A program made the position numbers and the translations under genes. From Platynereis dumerilii (Eukaryota; Annelida; Polychaeta; Phyllodocida; Nereididae), in the NCBI GenBank assembly GCA_026936325.1, contig JAPTHN010000008.1, forward strand, positions 52,803,706 to 52,867,705: a stretch of DNA of 64,000 nt. The letters are read 5' to 3'. Of the stretch, positions 11,301 through 21,614 are shown one piece after another (within the stretch, counting starts at the first letter, position 1; each line of letters starts with the position of its first letter). A model generated the notes under the pieces. The model had not been told where the DNA came from. It ran no database searches and saw only the letters and a list, made by a program, of their open reading frames with translations.

Positions 11301-12479
11301 TGCAGTCTCACTCCACCCCCATGCAGTGCTCGAAACAACTGAGTTCACATCATTCATATTTTGTACAGACAATACCAAAGCATAATGGTAACACACTGCT
11401 CTTATCTTATTCACTTATTCTCCAATTAAGAGGCATCCCTAAGTTAGAGTTACCTTCGCGGCTTCTGTGGAGAGTATTAGCCTATACGTAAAACATAATG
11501 GCGAAAAATGTCTAAATTCTGAGGTACACAAGTGAATAAATAACAAAAAAAGTCCAAATGGTCAGTATTTTCTAATCACAGTTTCAGGAACTGCAACTAC
11601 AGATGTTATTGCCAGACCAACATATAACACAATTTTGCAGAGTCAACAAAAGGCAGAAGGCGCCTTTTATATGAGACTCAGCATCAGCTTTCGAAGTGCT
11701 AAACATCTATCGGTCACCATGGGAAAATCCATCAGAACTTGGCCGATGGGAGAACTGCATTATCAGCACATGCTGGATTTGAATGTGTGAGAAGTGACCG
11801 AGCACCAGACAAGGTTGTCATTTGTCTCTGAGCACAATATGACACTATGACAGGTATAGGTGACCGCAATAAGCCATTCACATTATAGACAAGAGACAAG
11901 CTGATTTTTTTTTGTTGATTTCTTTGCTGTTTCTAAAACCATTGCAGTCTGGAAGTTTATTTCAAATGAACTATCATGCTAATTTCAGAAAATCAATTAA
12001 ATTATTTAATAAAATTCTCTTTTGACACTGAGTGACACCATATATCTATGCTTACAATGCAACACGGGTCAAAATGTGCTAAACGGGAAATTCTTGTTTT
12101 ATATTATTCGCCTAAAATTTGGTTATTTTTGTGTTGCATGTATTTCTTAGTGTATCATATGCCCAAGATGTCTGGAGATTGGTTTTTGAGGCCGTGAGCC
12201 CACTTTGCAGAAATAAAGAGTTCTATCTATCTCTCTCCCACAAGCTTTAACTGCGGGAAACTTCGTCAGCCAAATTTTGTATCATTTTTATAATGTCTGT
12301 TAAACCTATCCAGGGGTGTAACGCTACAGTCACTACAATGCAATACTCTTCATTATATATCTGTATTCTACAAATGTAGGCCAAATAAATGTCTAATATA
12401 AGATTATTTTCATGATTGTATTTTACTTACCTTTTTGGCAAAGTACGAGAAACATGAGGATCACCAAGGAAGGAGCCAT
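101..12479 (-). CDS. receptor-type protein tyrosine phosphatase with C-type lectin-like ectodomain (3' end outside window)
   Basis: A single-pass receptor expected to dephosphorylate phosphotyrosine at the plasma membrane. Sixteen exons read on the minus strand: 12431-12479, 9233-9413, 8582-8802, 8202-8243, 7608-7718, 5950-6064, 5352-5392, 5034-5094, 4464-4636, 2159-2304, 1357-1444, 1177-1241, 555-588, 328-425, 101-223 (15 listed with certain borders; the stalk may hold further small exons). Phases join without a break to 1548 nt, 516 codons. Order: signal peptide (MAPSLVILMFLVLCQ), lectin-like fold (about residues 25-150), S/T/P stalk, TM helix (about 217-240), basic WWRRRK stop-transfer, R/G-rich linker, then PTP motifs YDHNRVQL, DYINASYIN, FIAAQGPN, DFWHMIW, VMLTNLVEGK and KCHQYWP. 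The HC(X)5R loop and any second PTP domain lie left of position 1. The start is the first ATG before a hydrophobic run and a GT donor. A lectin-bearing RPTP has, as I recall, been described in sea urchin; I could not verify this. Confidence 0.88.
954..1056. repeat. pair of 27-bp imperfect palindromes with CTCGAG centre
   Basis: CATATTGCA, CTCGAGCCA and TGCAATATG occur together at 954-980 and again at 1030-1056 inside a PTP intron. The outer 9-bp arms are perfect inverted repeats. A poly-A-rich tract lies before and between the copies. This is probably the eroded ends of a small foldback element. Confidence 0.6.
1602..1873. mobile_element. MITE with ~50-bp terminal inverted repeats (family 1)
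   Basis: The left end begins GGGAAATTCC and runs through TTTGCAGATTTGAAATTTC to AGCAGCTTGTGT. The right end is its diverged reverse complement, ending GGAATTGCCC. TTCA precedes and follows the element, a probable 4-bp target duplication. A second copy lies at 37708-38017. No coding capacity is present. It sits in the intron between PTP exons 1444 and 2159. Confidence 0.7.
2348..3253. mobile_element. TA-flanked non-autonomous DNA transposon (GGGGAACC ends)
   Basis: The ends GGGGAACCAGGGTCGGGGCA and, inverted, GGGGGAACCGGGGCACGTTG match over about 28 bp. TA flanks both sides (2346-2347 and 3254-3255). No transposase ORF is present. Another element (2444-2834) is nested inside. The ends resemble those of the element at 21615-22655. 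Confidence 0.72.
2444..2834. mobile_element. 391-bp TIR element, copy 1, nested
   Basis: Begins CATCATCCC and ends GGGGAGGATG (imperfect TIRs). It is flanked by a perfect 8-bp direct repeat AATCTCTT (2436-2443 and 2835-2842). About 90% identical by eye to 3593-4007. The 8-bp duplication fits hAT-like elements. It lies inside the TA-flanked element, so it is the younger of the two insertions. Confidence 0.78.
3593..4007. mobile_element. 415-bp TIR element, copy 2
   Basis: Same family as 2444-2834, beginning CATCATCCC and ending GGGGAGGATG. It is flanked by CATGCAGCT on both sides (3584-3592 and 4008-4016), an 8-9 bp target duplication. It carries about 24 bp of internal sequence absent from copy 1. 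Intronic. Confidence 0.78.
4464..5392 (-). CDS. juxtamembrane exons, basic and R/G-rich
   Basis: Exons 5352-5392, 5034-5094 and 4464-4636. The first carries WWRRRKQSHDINGR. The second reads EAVPLQDMRKYPPGRGGEGV. The third reads NRRPGDKRNLLLANVDGEKG and then repeated GRG-type motifs (VAGRGQM, GGGRGRPGVGRGQ). Only phase 2 entry keeps the third exon open and it matches the phase of the second, which supports all three. GRG repeats are unusual in RPTP juxtamembrane segments. They could be a flexible linker, a methylated RGG-like patch or a protein-binding site. No function is claimed. Confidence 0.7.
5950..6064 (-). CDS. transmembrane exon of the lectin receptor phosphatase
   Basis: Preceded by a TTTCAG acceptor and followed by a GTGAGT donor. 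It reads DGDNSSSQSSGFNWK and then an uncharged run LLVIVICVVVVVVLVAVIIV followed by IVW. The run is about 23 residues of V/I/L, long enough to span a membrane once. The next exon (5352-5392) begins W-R-R-R-K-Q, a positive-inside stop-transfer signal. This orients the PTP domain to the cytoplasm. Confidence 0.87.
6348..6760. mobile_element. MITE with GGGACCGTTCAG ends and TTA target duplication
   Basis: The TIR GGGACCGTTCAGAATTTATG is present at the left end and as its exact complement at the right end. TTA flanks both ends (6345-6347 and 6761-6763), as in PIF/Harbinger-type insertions. The interior is unusual: poly-G tracts after each repeat of a motif near GGTACTAAAAATCCGCATG. A lone inverted end lies just upstream at 6268-6290, and a diverged partial copy at 42132-42430. 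Confidence 0.75.
7608..8243 (-). CDS. stalk exons of the lectin receptor phosphatase
   Basis: Two small phase-1/phase-1 exons, 8202-8243 (TTGCAG acceptor, GTGAAT donor) and 7608-7718 (TTAAG acceptor, GTAATA donor). They encode a membrane-proximal stalk rich in K, R, S, T and P (ARQILGSTKKSVTT, then VPGKGSSRRNPQGTVPVTRS and onward). No cysteine or domain is visible. Because both are symmetrical phase-1 exons, either could be skipped without a frame change. Confidence 0.65.
8582..9413 (-). CDS. C-type lectin-like domain exons
   Basis: Two exons, 9233-9413 and 8582-8802. The first reads W-I-T-V-N-S-M-Q-A-E-Y-K-L-F followed by SYFEAQGECNKMNANLVSI and SKQEQ, the usual first half of the fold. The second reads YGIWIGYYC, EEWTWPNEQQCNYTNWKTG and KKPFICKR, with the WIG core, the W-x-W tryptophans, the Y-x-NW-x-x-G turn and the final FIC cysteine. 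The EPN/QPD-type sugar-binding triplet is replaced by GHP. The WND triplet and the inner disulfide cysteine before W-L-S-S are missing, so calcium-dependent sugar binding is unlikely. A protein ligand or a structural role is more probable (inference). An extra cysteine pair (Y-C-K-S-D and E-Q-C-N) is present. Confidence 0.87.
10110..10215. repeat. GGAA/GGGA-rich simple repeat
   Basis: A short purine-rich tract (GGAAGGAAGG, GGGAGGGAGG, AATGAAGG) followed by a few GATA units in the first intron of the receptor phosphatase. The rest of this 3-kb intron shows no gene or strong repeat. Confidence 0.6.
12100..12240 (+). mobile_element. possible 3' end of a LINE
   Basis: The stretch ends in AATAAAGAGTTCTATCTATC followed by TCTCTC. 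That is an AATAAA signal just before a short tetranucleotide run, the way several LINE families end. No protein homology remains. Weak call. Confidence 0.28.
12431..12479 (-). CDS. signal-peptide exon of the lectin receptor phosphatase
   Basis: The ATG complement lies at 12477-12479. It opens 16 codons, MAPSLVILMFLVLCQK, and the exon ends in phase 1 at a GTAAGT donor. The strongly hydrophobic stretch after a neutral N-terminus is a typical secretory signal. The phase matches the next exon at 9413 (joining codon GGA, glycine). The 3.0-kb intron that follows (9414-12430) shows only low-complexity DNA and perhaps a LINE tail. I saw no clear TATA box upstream. Confidence 0.8.
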
Positions 12480-13140
12480 GAGAACTGACAGCTGCCCAAC
12501 GAAAAAGATGCCAAGCACCTGCAGCTAGTGGCACTCTCTAAGCACCCATCTCCAAATGTGAAATCCACATAACTGTTCTCACACAATCAAGCCATTGACA
12601 ATTCATGAGTCAAATTTAACATGTGAATGTATTTTATTTCATCATTATAATATGGATCCGTGTGCAACCATCTTCCTGGTTAAAAATAACCTAATTAACA
12701 ACAATGTATCTCTAGCATCCTTGAACTAGACAGTCAGGCCAACCAGGATATTAATACTCTTCATGCTAATATTCTAAATTCTACATACATGTGTTCATTA
12801 ACCTAAATATCCATTTAAAGACAATCAATTGTAATAAGCTATAAAATTACTAAAATGACATTCTCATACAATGCACATACATACTATTCAGGTTTGTTCA
12901 ATAACTTAAAAACAGTTTCTAGAAAAATATAGCCTATGGAAGAGGGAAAAATAAAAAAGAAGGATGGAAAAAAACTTACGAACAGAAAATGTTAGGAAAA
13001 AAGTTAGGATGAGAAAATAATGAACAAAATAGATAAATTTGAAAGAACAAATCATTGTCTGCAATGTCAATCAAACTCAAAGGTCATACAAACTCATTTC
13101 GTGCTTAATCATGTTATTCATAATTAATGGCCATTAGAGC
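12480..13140. other. 5' flank of the receptor phosphatase, no gene seen
   Basis: AT-rich, unique-looking sequence. No ORF with family motifs, and no clear TATA box or CpG island. It would contain the promoter of the minus-strand gene, but nothing specific can be pointed out. Confidence 0.4.
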
Positions 13141-13144
13141 TGGG

Positions 13145-13366
13145 TCACCTCTCATACAATTGCATGACATCTATTGCATTGTCCAGCGCCCAGAACTGAT
13201 GGTGCAAAGCTGATGTCCGCCTCAGCCATCGATGAGTCCGGACAGGGCCAATCCTCTCTATTGATATTGTTGATCTCAGGAAATTACCCAAATATGTGAC
13301 CTGCTCCACCAAAATTAGTTCAAAGTAGGCAATCCCTACTTTCCCGAAATCAGCAAAATGTGTCAA
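13145..13366 (-). pseudogene. probable decayed LINE reverse-transcriptase tail
   Basis: The open frame reads VEQVTYLGNFLRSTISIERI and later WALDNAIDVMQLYER. The YLG-N/S, I-x-x-R-I and W-x-x-x-x-I spacing resembles the C-terminal part of LINE ORF2 (YLGS...EI..RI...A...W). It is short and has no supporting domain, so this is a low-confidence call. Confidence 0.3.
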
Positions 13367-15225
13367 AAGGTCACATTTTGAAGTTTTCTAGCTGTTGGTA
13401 TCACGTTTTAACAAAAGCCCTTTTCTTTGAATATTTAAGACCATTTTAACCAAAAACAGATTTTGATTTATCTAAATTGGGTGCATTTCTTGATTTACTT
13501 AGTTCTTTTATTGTAATGGCTGAAATTAAAATGCCATTTTCTCAAAGTTCAATGTTCCGTATCATCAATGTTTGAAGTGCCATATCTTTGGATTGGGTGG
13601 AGATATCAAGACATATGAGACATCATTTTAAGCCCAATTCCAGTAGAACAAAGTCATTTTCGTAATTGAATATGATAGGAGGCCGACTTTGAACCTATTT
13701 TGGTGGAGTAGGTCACATATCCTCTCTGTGGTGGATCCTTGCCTCTTCCACTTGATTCTGCTATTTTCAGTGTGTATTGCTTCTCATCTGTTTAGTCCAT
13801 GGGCCAGATATTGAAACCCTCCCCCCCCCCTTGGGAATTTCGGAGACCCATATATTTTGAAAGATATAGATCTTAAGTTACAAAATTTGCTTGTTGGACA
13901 ATCTAAGACCTCAACGATAACCTGCAGGAGCTATATGAGTACGGGAAGGTTGAAAATAAATTTTCGCAAAACCGAATGCCGCTATTTTCAGAAAATATAC
14001 TGTTATTCATCAACTAATCCATGCATAGATGTTTAAATGGCACCATTTCGAAGGTATTTAATTCCTCTATCTATTTAGTGCAAACATTGATTGATTAGGA
14101 TATCCCTTTTGTTCAACAGAGTGCAAAACATGCTGCCGTAGCTTGAAATTAAAAAGAAAATTTCATTTTGTTTCGCGAAAGTTCCCTGTACAGGTCACTA
14201 GGGGTAAGAAGTATCCTGAAGTTTCTACCACATCATTCTATATATTCATAGCTTTAAAATGAGGTATAACACAACCTTATAACTACAACAATAGCTTATC
14301 TGCAGTCAATTATTCATTATCTCATTTATGTACAATTAAGTCAAATTTTCAAATGCAGGGGATGAACGACATAGATTATGGTGTGAATATATATTCCAGG
14401 ATTCTGTGTATCTTTATGAAAACAATTGTAGATATTTTTTTGCTCTATATTCTACTATGTTTTCAGGGGTTTTAAAACATGTATTTTCATTTTTTTAACT
14501 TGGTTATGGCAGCCATATTGCAGATTGGAAACCAAACATTTGTTACAAACATGTCCAGTTGAGCTACATTGAAGGTTTTAGGGATAAACATAATTTTTCC
14601 TGAAATAAGAACTTAATCACAACTGGTTTTCCTTCTCTGAAAGGAAGATAGTGCCTTTACCCCTTGTTTATTCAAAATGGCAGCCTAACAACCCAAGAAA
14701 AAATACATTTTTCCTGAATACTGGTTGCCGAATTTCATTATTTTTAGCAAGACATAGTTTCTGCCACAATTTTCATCTTTATAACACAATGTAGGTATCA
14801 TTGGAACCACAAAGTAGTAGGTTACATGATGCTATGTTCATGCACAAAAGAGGAAAGACTGAAATTTGACAGGAAGCCATCATCCTTATCCTACCCCAAC
14901 ATTTTACTTAAAACAAAATAAGATTTCCTCACACATACAACCACTATAATCAAAGGTAAATTCTATTTAAAAAAGTCATAAATTCAGCCTGGGTTAATAA
15001 AGGAAGAAATTGATTATTTATTAAAATAGTTCTTATTCATAACAGGAATGCTCATAACAAGAGAGGCCCTTTTTCTTCCCTTACACAGTCTTTCTTTTGC
15101 CAAATATTATTTTGGCACAGAAATGGTAACAAAGATGTTAGTTTAATTTTTTGAGTACAAACCATTATTATTTTAAAGAAAATATTGAGTATTATATGGT
15201 AATTATTTCATATATTTATCAGGCT
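13367..15225. other. repeat-derived intergenic DNA
   Basis: No gene recognised. Parts recur elsewhere in the window: the stretch near 13710-13790 (CTCTTCCACTT, GCTATTTTC) is similar to 25210-25290, and the sequence CTTGGGAATTT near 13830 returns inverted near 24660. Several ...GGCAGCC/GCAGCCATATTG phrases are shared with other dispersed repeats at 24390, 36700, 41760 and 63130. Confidence 0.4.
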
Positions 15226-16130
15226 ATCTGGCACATATAGCTTCATTTTGGACCAAAGGTCTGGACTTTCCAGCCACACTTTGTAAAATTTTGACTATCG
15301 CAGATTTGCAAAAATTCAACAGCTTCCAGACTTTAAACTCAATTAAAAGTGGTTATACAAAAGGCTAGGTACATTGAGTTTCATCTAATAATTTAGTATT
15401 ATTACCAGGCCAACTGGCAGATTATTTATGGACACTCCAGCCACACTTTGTAAAATTTGGACTATCGCAGATTTTTGCTAAAATTCAACAATTTCTAAAC
15501 ATTGAACTGGCTTAAAAGTGGTCATAAAAATTGCAAGGCATATTGTAAATATATATGGTAATTTGGTATATTTACCAGGTCATCTGGCACACATAGTTTC
15601 ATTTTGGACCAGATGTCTGGACACTCCAGCCACACTTTGTAAAATTTGGACTATCGCAGATTTTTGCTAAAATTCTACAACTCCTAAAATATGAACTGGC
15701 TTAAAAATGGTTATAAAAATGACAAGGCATATTGAATTTTATATGGTAAATTAGCATATTTACCAGCTATATAGCACATATAGTTTCATTTTGGACCAAG
15801 GGTCTGGACACTCCAGCCACACTTTTAAAAATATGACTATTGCAGATTTTGCTAAAATTCATCAACTTCCAAACTATGAACTGGCTTAAAAGTGGTCATA
15901 ATAACGGCTGGGCATATTGAATTTTATATGGTAATTTAGCTTATATACCAGGCTATCTGGCATATATAGTTTCATTTTGGACCAAGGGTCTGGACACTCC
16001 TGCCACACTTTGTAAAATTTGTGGACTGCCGCAGATTTTTGTTAAAATTCAACAATTCCTAAAATATGAACTGTCTTAAAAATGGTTATAAAAATGACTA
16101 GGCATATTGAATTTTATATGGTGATGTAGT
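15225..16130. repeat. tandem array of ~186-bp repeats, 5 units
   Basis: The phrase CCAGCCACACTTTGTAAAAT (with variants) recurs near 15272, 15436, 15622, 15808 and 15994; the last three steps are 186 bp. Each unit also carries TACCAGGCTATCTGGCAC, TTTCATTTTGGACCA and ACTATCGCAGATTTTTGC. The same family forms a second array at 23515-24215. The period is close to a nucleosome repeat, as in many satellites, but the arrays are short. Confidence 0.85.
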
Positions 16131-16465
16131 CAGGGAAGTCCCATCAATGATCCGTCTTTCTCTTTACTAATCAGATAAGGGAGAGAAAATGGAGACTACC
16201 ACTGACTTAATTTCAAAAATTTGCTATGACTCTCATATGATAAAAAATATGCATTGGTGCATGTTTAAGTTATTAACATACCTTAACTCCGAGATGTGTC
16301 AAAATGGTATTCTAGGATACTTCTGTTGAGATATCAATCCAAGTAATTGAGTCAGAAAACTTGGCAAGCCGTGGATGACAGACCAAAAGGAAGTGGCTGA
16401 CCAAAGGTCAAGGCAATCCATGTATTTTTTTTACAGATCACCAAAATCAGTAGACTGGAGTTTCA

Positions 16466-18572
16466 GCATAATCCTGAATTAAGCCCCACAGGGGCTTATT
16501 TCTCGGCTGATGTTAAAAGCGTAGGTTTTTGCTGATGAAAGAAGAGAGGAAGATGCTGATTATTACAGAAACCTGCAATCCCAAATTATTATGTTTTGTA
16601 TATACTCCTGAAATAAGCCCCTCCCAATGGCAGATTAGCATTGGAAATGGTCAAAAAGGGGCCTATTTCAGGACTTATATATAGGGAAAGCATTTTCAAA
16701 TTCTGGCCTTTTTTGGAATGGAACACAACTGGGATGCAGTTCATTCCGTCATCAAAGGCCTCAACAAAATATGAAAAGGATTTTTTTTCTTCCATGTTCC
16801 TGTTCCTAGGACTTTCTAATTCTGGCCATTTTTAGGTTGGAACACAACTGGGATGCAGTTCATTCCGTTCTTATAGGCCTCCACAAAAAATTAAAAAGAA
16901 AATTTTTTATCCATATTTCTGTAAATAAGCCCCTCCCAATGGCAAATTAGCATGGGAAGTGGTCAAAAAGGGGCCTATTTAAGGACTAATATATAGGGGA
17001 GCATTTTCAAATTCTAGCCATTTTGGGGTTGGGACACAACTGGGATGCAGTTAATTCCGTTATAAGCCTCAAAAAAATTTATAGAGAAATACCCTCCATA
17101 TTTCTGTATATATAGTAGTCCTTAAATAAGCCCCTCCCACTGGCAGATTAGCATGGGAAACAGTGGCCTATTTAAGGACTAATATATAGGAGTGGCCTCA
17201 ACACTTTTTCCCCGTTTTTAAAAATATTTTAATATTATACTTATAATTCCAATCTTAACTTGTTTTTGGGGGAATCTCCCCCCTAATGTCTTAAAGAGAG
17301 CGATATATTTGATGGGGTGAGAGTTAAAAATGGGGTTTAGATTTTTTGGGGGTACATATCTAAAGGTTAGTGACGTCATAGATATTACGTAATTTTCATT
17401 ATGACATCATCAGTATGACATCATAGGGCACTGTGACATCATCAGTATGACATCATAGGGCACTGTGACATCAACCAAATAATGGCTTTAATGATGGAAT
17501 GAACTGCATCAGTGATTTTGGAAAAAGTTTTAGAACAGTCATGGACTGGGGATGCAGCTCATTCCGTTTTTCAAGAGGCATTTTCTGGGAAAATGGCAGT
17601 TTTTAATATCTGGCTGAGAAATAAGCCCCGCCCAATGGCAAAATAGCATGAGAAACATTGGAAAAGGGGCCTATTTAAGGACTATTATATAGGAGCGTCT
17701 TCAACTTTTTAGGCCATTTTTCAACATTAATTGCCTTTTTCAACATTTATGAATTTTAGGTTATATTTTAAATTATACTTATAATTTCAATCTTAACTTG
17801 TTTTGGGGGGAATCTCCCCCCTAGTGTCTTAAAGAGGGCGATATATGTGATGGGGTGAGAGTTAAAAATGGGGTTTAGATTTTCTGGGGGTGCGTATCTA
17901 AAGGTTAGTGACGTCATAGATATTACGTAATTTTCATTATGACATAATCAGTATGACATCATATAATAGGGCACTGTGACATCATCAGTATGACATCATT
18001 GGGCACTCTGACATCATCCTAATAATGGCTTTAATGATGGAATGAACTGCATCTCTGATTTTGCAAATTGTTTCTGCAAAGGTGTATCTGAATATTTCCT
18101 GTCCCCGTCACCAAAATGCTGGAATCAGAGATGCAGTTCATTCCGTCATTAAAACCATTTGAATCATGTCACAGTGCTGGTTTTTGCACCACTGCTTCAG
18201 TGTGCCATCAATACAAGCCTCGACAATATTCAAGCCTGAATTCTGTGGCTCAAACATATAGATACAGAATATGATGAAACTGCAACCTTGAGGTCAAACA
18301 TCATGCATTTCATGGGCTTTATGCAATAGATTATATAGAATCATGTACAGAACAAAACGGAATTCTGCCAGCTAAATCAAATAGACCCCGCTTTGCAATT
18401 TCACAATGCTATTTTTCCATAGGGAGGGGCCTATTTCAGGACTACATATACTCCTGAAATAGGCCCCTCCCTATGGAAAATAGCAGTGTCTTATCATTTT
18501 AGAGGGGCTTATTTAAGCAGTATATATATAGTCCTGAAATAAGCCCCTGCGGGGCCTAATTCAGGATTATGC
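16466..18572. mobile_element. 2.1-kb foldback-type element with palindromic ends
   Basis: The left end GCATAATCCTGAATTAAGCC continues CCACAGGGGCTTATTTC, and the right end is its near-complement. Each end is itself a palindrome (AAGCCCC...GGGGCTT). The interior holds many copies of GATGCAGTTCATTCCGT (16735, 16853, 17044, 17548, 18126), some inverted, and a ~550-bp direct repeat (17170-17530 and 17690-18070). It also holds a near-perfect 26-bp-stem hairpin at 18417-18478. No transposase ORF is present. Confidence 0.7.
17371..17930. promoter_or_regulatory. repeated CRE/bZIP-like sites inside the foldback element
   Basis: TGACGTCA at 17371-17378 and 17909-17916, each followed 6 bp later by TTACGTAA, then a run of TGACATCA half-matches. 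These are exact matches to known CREB/ATF and C/EBP/PAR-type core motifs. Whether any factor binds is unknown. The sites are copied because they lie in the element's internal direct repeat. Confidence 0.4.
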
Positions 18573-20178
18573 CATAGTTTCTGGGTCATTTTGTAACACA
18601 AGGAAGTTACTTAAAAAATTCAAAAAATAAATAAATAATCTTATGAGTTTGATGCCAGAAATTATGTCAAGATATACTTTCACTTTTGCTAAGTGACCCA
18701 TTCTGCTGACTAAATTATAAATTTTCACCTCAAGAGGATCAAGTTGTTTCTACCAGAGGAATTTGTGAAGCTGTGAATAACATGTTCAACAGTTTGATAA
18801 TCAATATGCCATTGTTTTCAAAACATTCTAACTGACTGAATGGAAGAAAACTGTGAGAAACTCATTGAAATAAAATAACCTTCTCAAAACAATATTCACA
18901 GTGTACATAGACGGCGCTGCTAGCATGATGCAAATTCACGCTTCACTGAGCAGCTGCTGGGTAATAATGGCTGGCTCTCGCACGGAGGTTTGTTGATAGC
19001 TCTTGTAAGATGTCCAGTTTTAACTTGTATAGAGTTGTCAGTCGAATTTCTGTAGATATTTTGATAGCTGATGATATTCTGATACGTGTTGCAGGAGTTA
19101 AATTGTTGGCAGACTCACAGTTTGTCTGCTTTGCTTGTGTTTTATAGATCACTTTTATCCACGTGGAATTTTCAGAATGTAAACACTGGGCAATGATAGG
19201 ATTGGAGAGTCAGAATTGTCAAAATTCTCGACCTCAATTTTGCAGTGGTTTAACCAACTAAGACACAGTTATTGTGTCTATTGTATCAGAATGAACATAT
19301 AGTATCATTTATGGTATTCAAATAGTGTCAGTATGTGCCTGGGAATATTTCCATAGAGCATTTAGTTGACTTCCTGAATAAATTCTCCCAACTTGGACCA
19401 GTGTGAGAAGTCATATTTGGGCCCCCAGTGGGGACAAAAAATAATGAAATGTGAGATCTGGAATTGATATCAATAAAATGTATTCATTATTTCATACAAT
19501 ATGCCTTGTAATATTATGAATACATCAATACTAGAGTTAAATCAGGATGAAAATAGTTTGAATTATTCTTTTGTTCTGTGGCATGTAAAATTGGATTATT
19601 GAATAACCCATCAGCATCCTCTTTAAAATCTTTGCACAGTGACACGGATGAATGATCTCATTTTAATAATGTGAGCTTTGCAGGCATGAATATTGCTCTG
19701 TCCAAATAAAGAAGAAATACAGAATATATTTGTCATACACATCACTTAACTGTGGGACAATCAGAAACATTCGTAGGCCAAAAGTATAATTAAATAGGGA
19801 AAAGGTTATCAATGGTTTGTTAATGGGCAATTCTTTTGCATAAAAATACATGTCTGGGTCAACATTTTCACTATCTTGGGGAAAACAGCAGGGCAGTACC
19901 ATCATGCTGCAAGGTCACATATCAAAATATTATATAATTATCCTTCATGCAGGAAATAACAGGTTCACAGCAATTAAATATAGGCCTAATCTCAGCAATA
20001 CAAGATTCAGAAAAAAAGTGAAAGCATTTCATTTCCTACGCAGCAATATTTATTTTTTCTTTCTTGAAGGAAAAAAATATATATAACATTAGGAAAATTT
20101 TTAATTTCATTTTGCACATGCAGCTTCCTATTCCTTTAAGTCCATCAATGCACCCTGCAGTATGTGATCAGAGAAGCT
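18573..20178. other. intergenic DNA, no gene recognised
   Basis: AT-rich and mostly unique-looking. A 69-residue minus-strand frame (18943-19152) has no motif and no splice context I can support. Nothing else stands out. Confidence 0.4.
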
Positions 20179-20186
20179 GCTATGAG

Positions 20187-20585
20187 CAGGGCTGTTAATC
20201 AGTACTTTTCGAAGTACTTAAGTCCAGTACAGTACTTTGCAAATGTTCCCAGTACCCAGTACAGTACCCAGTACATTTTTAATCACTGTAATTAATTCCA
20301 GTACCCAGTACTTTTGAAAGTACTTTAGTCCAGTACCCAGTACTTTTTGATGTCTCACACATTGAATCACAATTGGTAGAAAACAAAATTGCAGTCTTTT
20401 TGAAAATATTATGACAAATAACATTATCATTTGATCATACAATTTTTCACTTAACCATATTGTGTATCAGCAATTATATTCATTTTGTATTTAAAAAAAA
20501 TCGTGCAAGATAAATAATAGATTAAATAAATGTAAAAAACTTTCTTTCAAGCAAATGGGGATATTCATTGAATACAGTTTCGTTG

Positions 20586-20660
<75 letters not shown>

Positions 20661-20665
20661 TGGTA

Positions 20666-20699
<34 letters not shown>

Positions 20700-20784
20700 C
20701 TGATTGATAGATAGATTGATAGATTGACAGATAGATAGATTGGACAGATAGATAGATTGGATAGATAGATAGATAGATAGATTG

Positions 20785-20853
<69 letters not shown>

Positions 20854-21400
20854 GAAGTAGGAACTTCACAAATAATATTGTAAAAGAATGGGCGAATTTG
20901 ATCTGCCCCAGACTGTGATATTTTGAATGCTTGTCAAATTAAAGAACCAGTCAGAATAAGAGATTCAGATTTTAACACCCAGGAAATTAATTAGGTTATT
21001 GGGTATCTTTGAACCAAATAGTTGTTTTTAAACTTTGCTTTTATTTACTTGTAACTATTGACTGCAATTGTCTTGTTTTAATGAATAAAATATTTTAATA
21101 AATAAAATATTTATTAATATTGATGTTATGAAGTGTCATTTTATTTGCAAATTGTCTTTGAAAATATTGGCACTTCAGTCATCATGGTTTGTAAGCTGTC
21201 ATGTTGGCTTTTTTTTTCCTGAAAGTACTTAAATGTACTTAAAAAGTACTTAAAATTTCAAGTACTTTTTGCAAAGTACTGGGTACCAGTACAGTACTTC
21301 TTGGTTCAGTACTTCCAGTACCCAGTACATTCCAAGTACTCAAGAAAGTGTACTTAAGTAAAGAAGTACTTAAGTACTCAAGTACTTGTTAACAGCCCTG
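20187..21400. mobile_element. hAT-type non-autonomous transposon with perfect 8-bp target duplication
   Basis: It begins CAGGGCTGTTAATCAGTACT. Its right end, inverted, reads CAGGGCTGTTAACAAGTACT. GCTATGAG stands at 20179-20186 and again at 21401-21408. The CAGGG(C)TG terminus and 8-bp duplication are hallmarks of hAT elements. The subterminal regions are packed with AGTACTT/AAGTACT words on both strands, as expected of transposase-binding repeats. The middle holds a GATA microsatellite. No transposase ORF. Confidence 0.88.
20586..20852. repeat. GATA/GATT microsatellite
   Basis: A long (GATA)n tract with interspersed GATT and GGATA units, inside the hAT element. Its minus-strand translation (YLSIYLSI...) is an artefact. 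Confidence 0.95.
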
Positions 21401-21614
21401 GCTATGAGTAGGGTCACCAGGAGGTGGTGCCACCTACATTAGGATAGTTGAATCCGAACAAGCGCTTAGGTTATGAAATAATATAAGGACAGGCTATACA
21501 TTTCTATCAGCAGTGTTTTTAGACACAATATCATTACATGAGATGTAAAAGAAGGACCTGGTCATCCTCCTCTTAAAAATTATATGACATATTAACAAAA
21601 TACACAGTACATCT

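Noticed and set aside
20522-20869. 115-residue YLSI-repeat frame
   Set aside because: It is a translated GATA microsatellite.
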